This document shows positions 5,074 through 5,930 of a DNA stretch of 5,930 nucleotides, piece after piece. The first letter of the stretch is position 1. Each line of letters starts with the position of its first letter. Source of the DNA: CAZKGE01 sp964541695 (GTDB lineage Bacteria > Bacillota > Clostridia > Christensenellales > CAG-138); NCBI GenBank assembly GCA_964541695.1, contig CAZIRB010000123.1:1-5930 (forward strand), read 5' to 3'. A model generated the notes under the pieces. That model made no database searches. It saw nothing but the letters and a program-made list of their open reading frames with translations, and had not been told where the DNA came from. The position numbers and the translations under genes are program-made.

Positions 5074-5930
5074 ATGAACGCGTATATTCAAAGAGTCCTC
5101 GAGGACTGCCGCAAAAAAAACGCCGGCGAACCCGAATTTCTGCAGACCGTCGAGGAGGTGCTGACCTCGCTGGAGACGGTCATCGACCTGCATCCGGAGT
5201 ATGAGAAGGCCGCGCTGCTCGAGCGTATGGTCGAGCCGGAGCGCGTGATCGAGTTCCGCGTGACCTGGACCGACGACGCGGGCAAGGTCAACGTCAACCG
5301 CGGCTACCGCGTTCAGTTCAACGGCGCGATCGGCCCGTACAAGGGCGGTCTGCGCTTCCACCCGTCCGTCAACCTCTCGATCATGAAATTCCTCGGCTTT
5401 GAGCAGACGTTTAAGAACAGCCTGACCAGCCTGCCCATCGGCGGCGGCAAGGGCGGCAGCGATTTCGACCCGCGCGGCAAGTCGGACGCGGAGATCATGC
5501 GCTTCTGCCAGGCGTTCATGACGGAGCTCTACCGGCACATCGGTCCGGACGTGGACGTCCCCGCGGGCGACATCGGCGTGGGCGGCCGCGAGATCGGCTA
5601 CCTGTTCGGCCAGTACCGCCGCATCAAGGCCAGCTACGAGCCCGGCGTGCTCACCGGCAAGGGCCTGCCGTTCGGCGGCAGCCTGATCCGCCCCGAGGCG
5701 ACCGGCTTCGGCGCGACCTATTATGTCAACGAAGTGTTCAAGCACGAGCACGATACGTTCGCGGGCAAGACCTTCGCGCTCTCCGGCTTCGGCAACGTGG
5801 CCTGGGGCGCCGCGATGAAGATTGCCGAGCTCGGCGGCAAGGCCGTCACGCTCTCCGGCCCCGACGGCTATATCTACGATCCCGCGGGCGTGACCGGCGA
5901 GAAGATCGATTACCTGCTCGTCATGCGCAA
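5074..5930 (+). CDS. gdhA: Glutamate dehydrogenase (3'-truncated by window edge)
   Basis: Hexameric-type enzyme of the Glu/Leu/Phe/Val dehydrogenase family, interconverting glutamate and 2-oxoglutarate plus ammonia with a nicotinamide cofactor in the cytoplasm. The frame is open for 285 codons to the window end, out of about 450 in the family. The substrate site is visible: GPYKGGLRFHPSVN (87-100, K90), LPIGGGKGGSDFDP (120-133, K126 the expected catalytic lysine) and DVPAGDIGVGGREIG (161-175, D166). The Rossmann dinucleotide loop is SGFGNVAWGAA (237-247), followed by TLSGPDGYIYDP (259-270). The sequence resembles C. symbiosum GDH through its whole length, numbering one higher. In that NAD-linked enzyme F238, P262 and D263 govern cofactor choice; their equivalents F239, P263 and D264 are present here, so NAD use is more likely than NADP. 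The start is set by AGGAGG (5063-5068) 5 bases before the ATG. Regulation is probably at the strong promoter and the dyad upstream. Confidence 0.95.
   Translation, partial: MNAYIQRVLEDCRKKNAGEPEFLQTVEEVLTSLETVIDLHPEYEKAALLERMVEPERVIEFRVTWTDDAGKVNVNRGYRVQFNGAIGPYKGGLRFHPSVNLSIMKFLGFEQTFKNSLTSLPIGGGKGGSDFDPRGKSDAEIMRFCQAFMTELYRHIGPDVDVPAGDIGVGGREIGYLFGQYRRIKASYEPGVLTGKGLPFGGSLIRPEATGFGATYYVNEVFKHEHDTFAGKTFALSGFGNVAWGAAMKIAELGGKAVTLSGPDGYIYDPAGVTGEKIDYLLVMR

Noticed and set aside
5041..5751. A 236-codon minus-strand frame opposite the glutamate dehydrogenase gene
   Set aside because: It lies entirely opposite conserved gdh sequence and crosses the gdh ribosome site. No motif is visible.

Overview
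The window is a GC-rich piece of bacterial chromosome (roughly two-thirds G+C by eye). It most likely comes from a spore-forming member of the Clostridia, of the Oscillospiraceae/Lachnospiraceae type. Three things point there: a SPOCS (DUF3794) plus LysM sporulation coat protein, a glutamate dehydrogenase that closely resembles the Clostridium symbiosum enzyme, and GC-rich palindromic intergenic repeats of a style common in GC-rich gut Clostridia. The taxonomic call is an inference from protein resemblance.

Layout. Bases 1-1226 (+) hold the 3' part of a gene for a double-domain RluA-type pseudouridine synthase; its true start lies outside the window. After a 61-base gap with no visible terminator comes a complete phospho-sugar mutase (1288-3018, +), probably in the same transcript. 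Bases 3019-3379 form a non-coding island between two convergent genes. It holds three related copies of a two-hairpin palindromic element, one inverted and two in direct tandem with an exact 121-base period, plus two bidirectional terminator hairpins. Bases 3380-4849 (-) encode a SipL/SpoVID-like protein with three SPOCS-like repeats and a C-terminal LysM. Bases 4850-5073 are a divergent promoter region: a SigE-like promoter faces left, and a near-consensus vegetative promoter with a 16-base dyad at its predicted start point faces right. Bases 5074-5930 (+) are the 5' part of a glutamate dehydrogenase gene that runs off the window.

How the genes relate. The mutase (glucose-1-P/glucose-6-P interconversion) and glutamate dehydrogenase (2-oxoglutarate/glutamate) are central metabolism, the RluA fusion is an RNA modification enzyme, and the LysM protein belongs to spore envelope assembly. 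They do not form one pathway. I see no defence system, prophage, transposon or other accessory module. The most unusual parts are the covarying tandem repeat island, the fused pseudouridine synthase, and the dyad overlapping the gdh start point.
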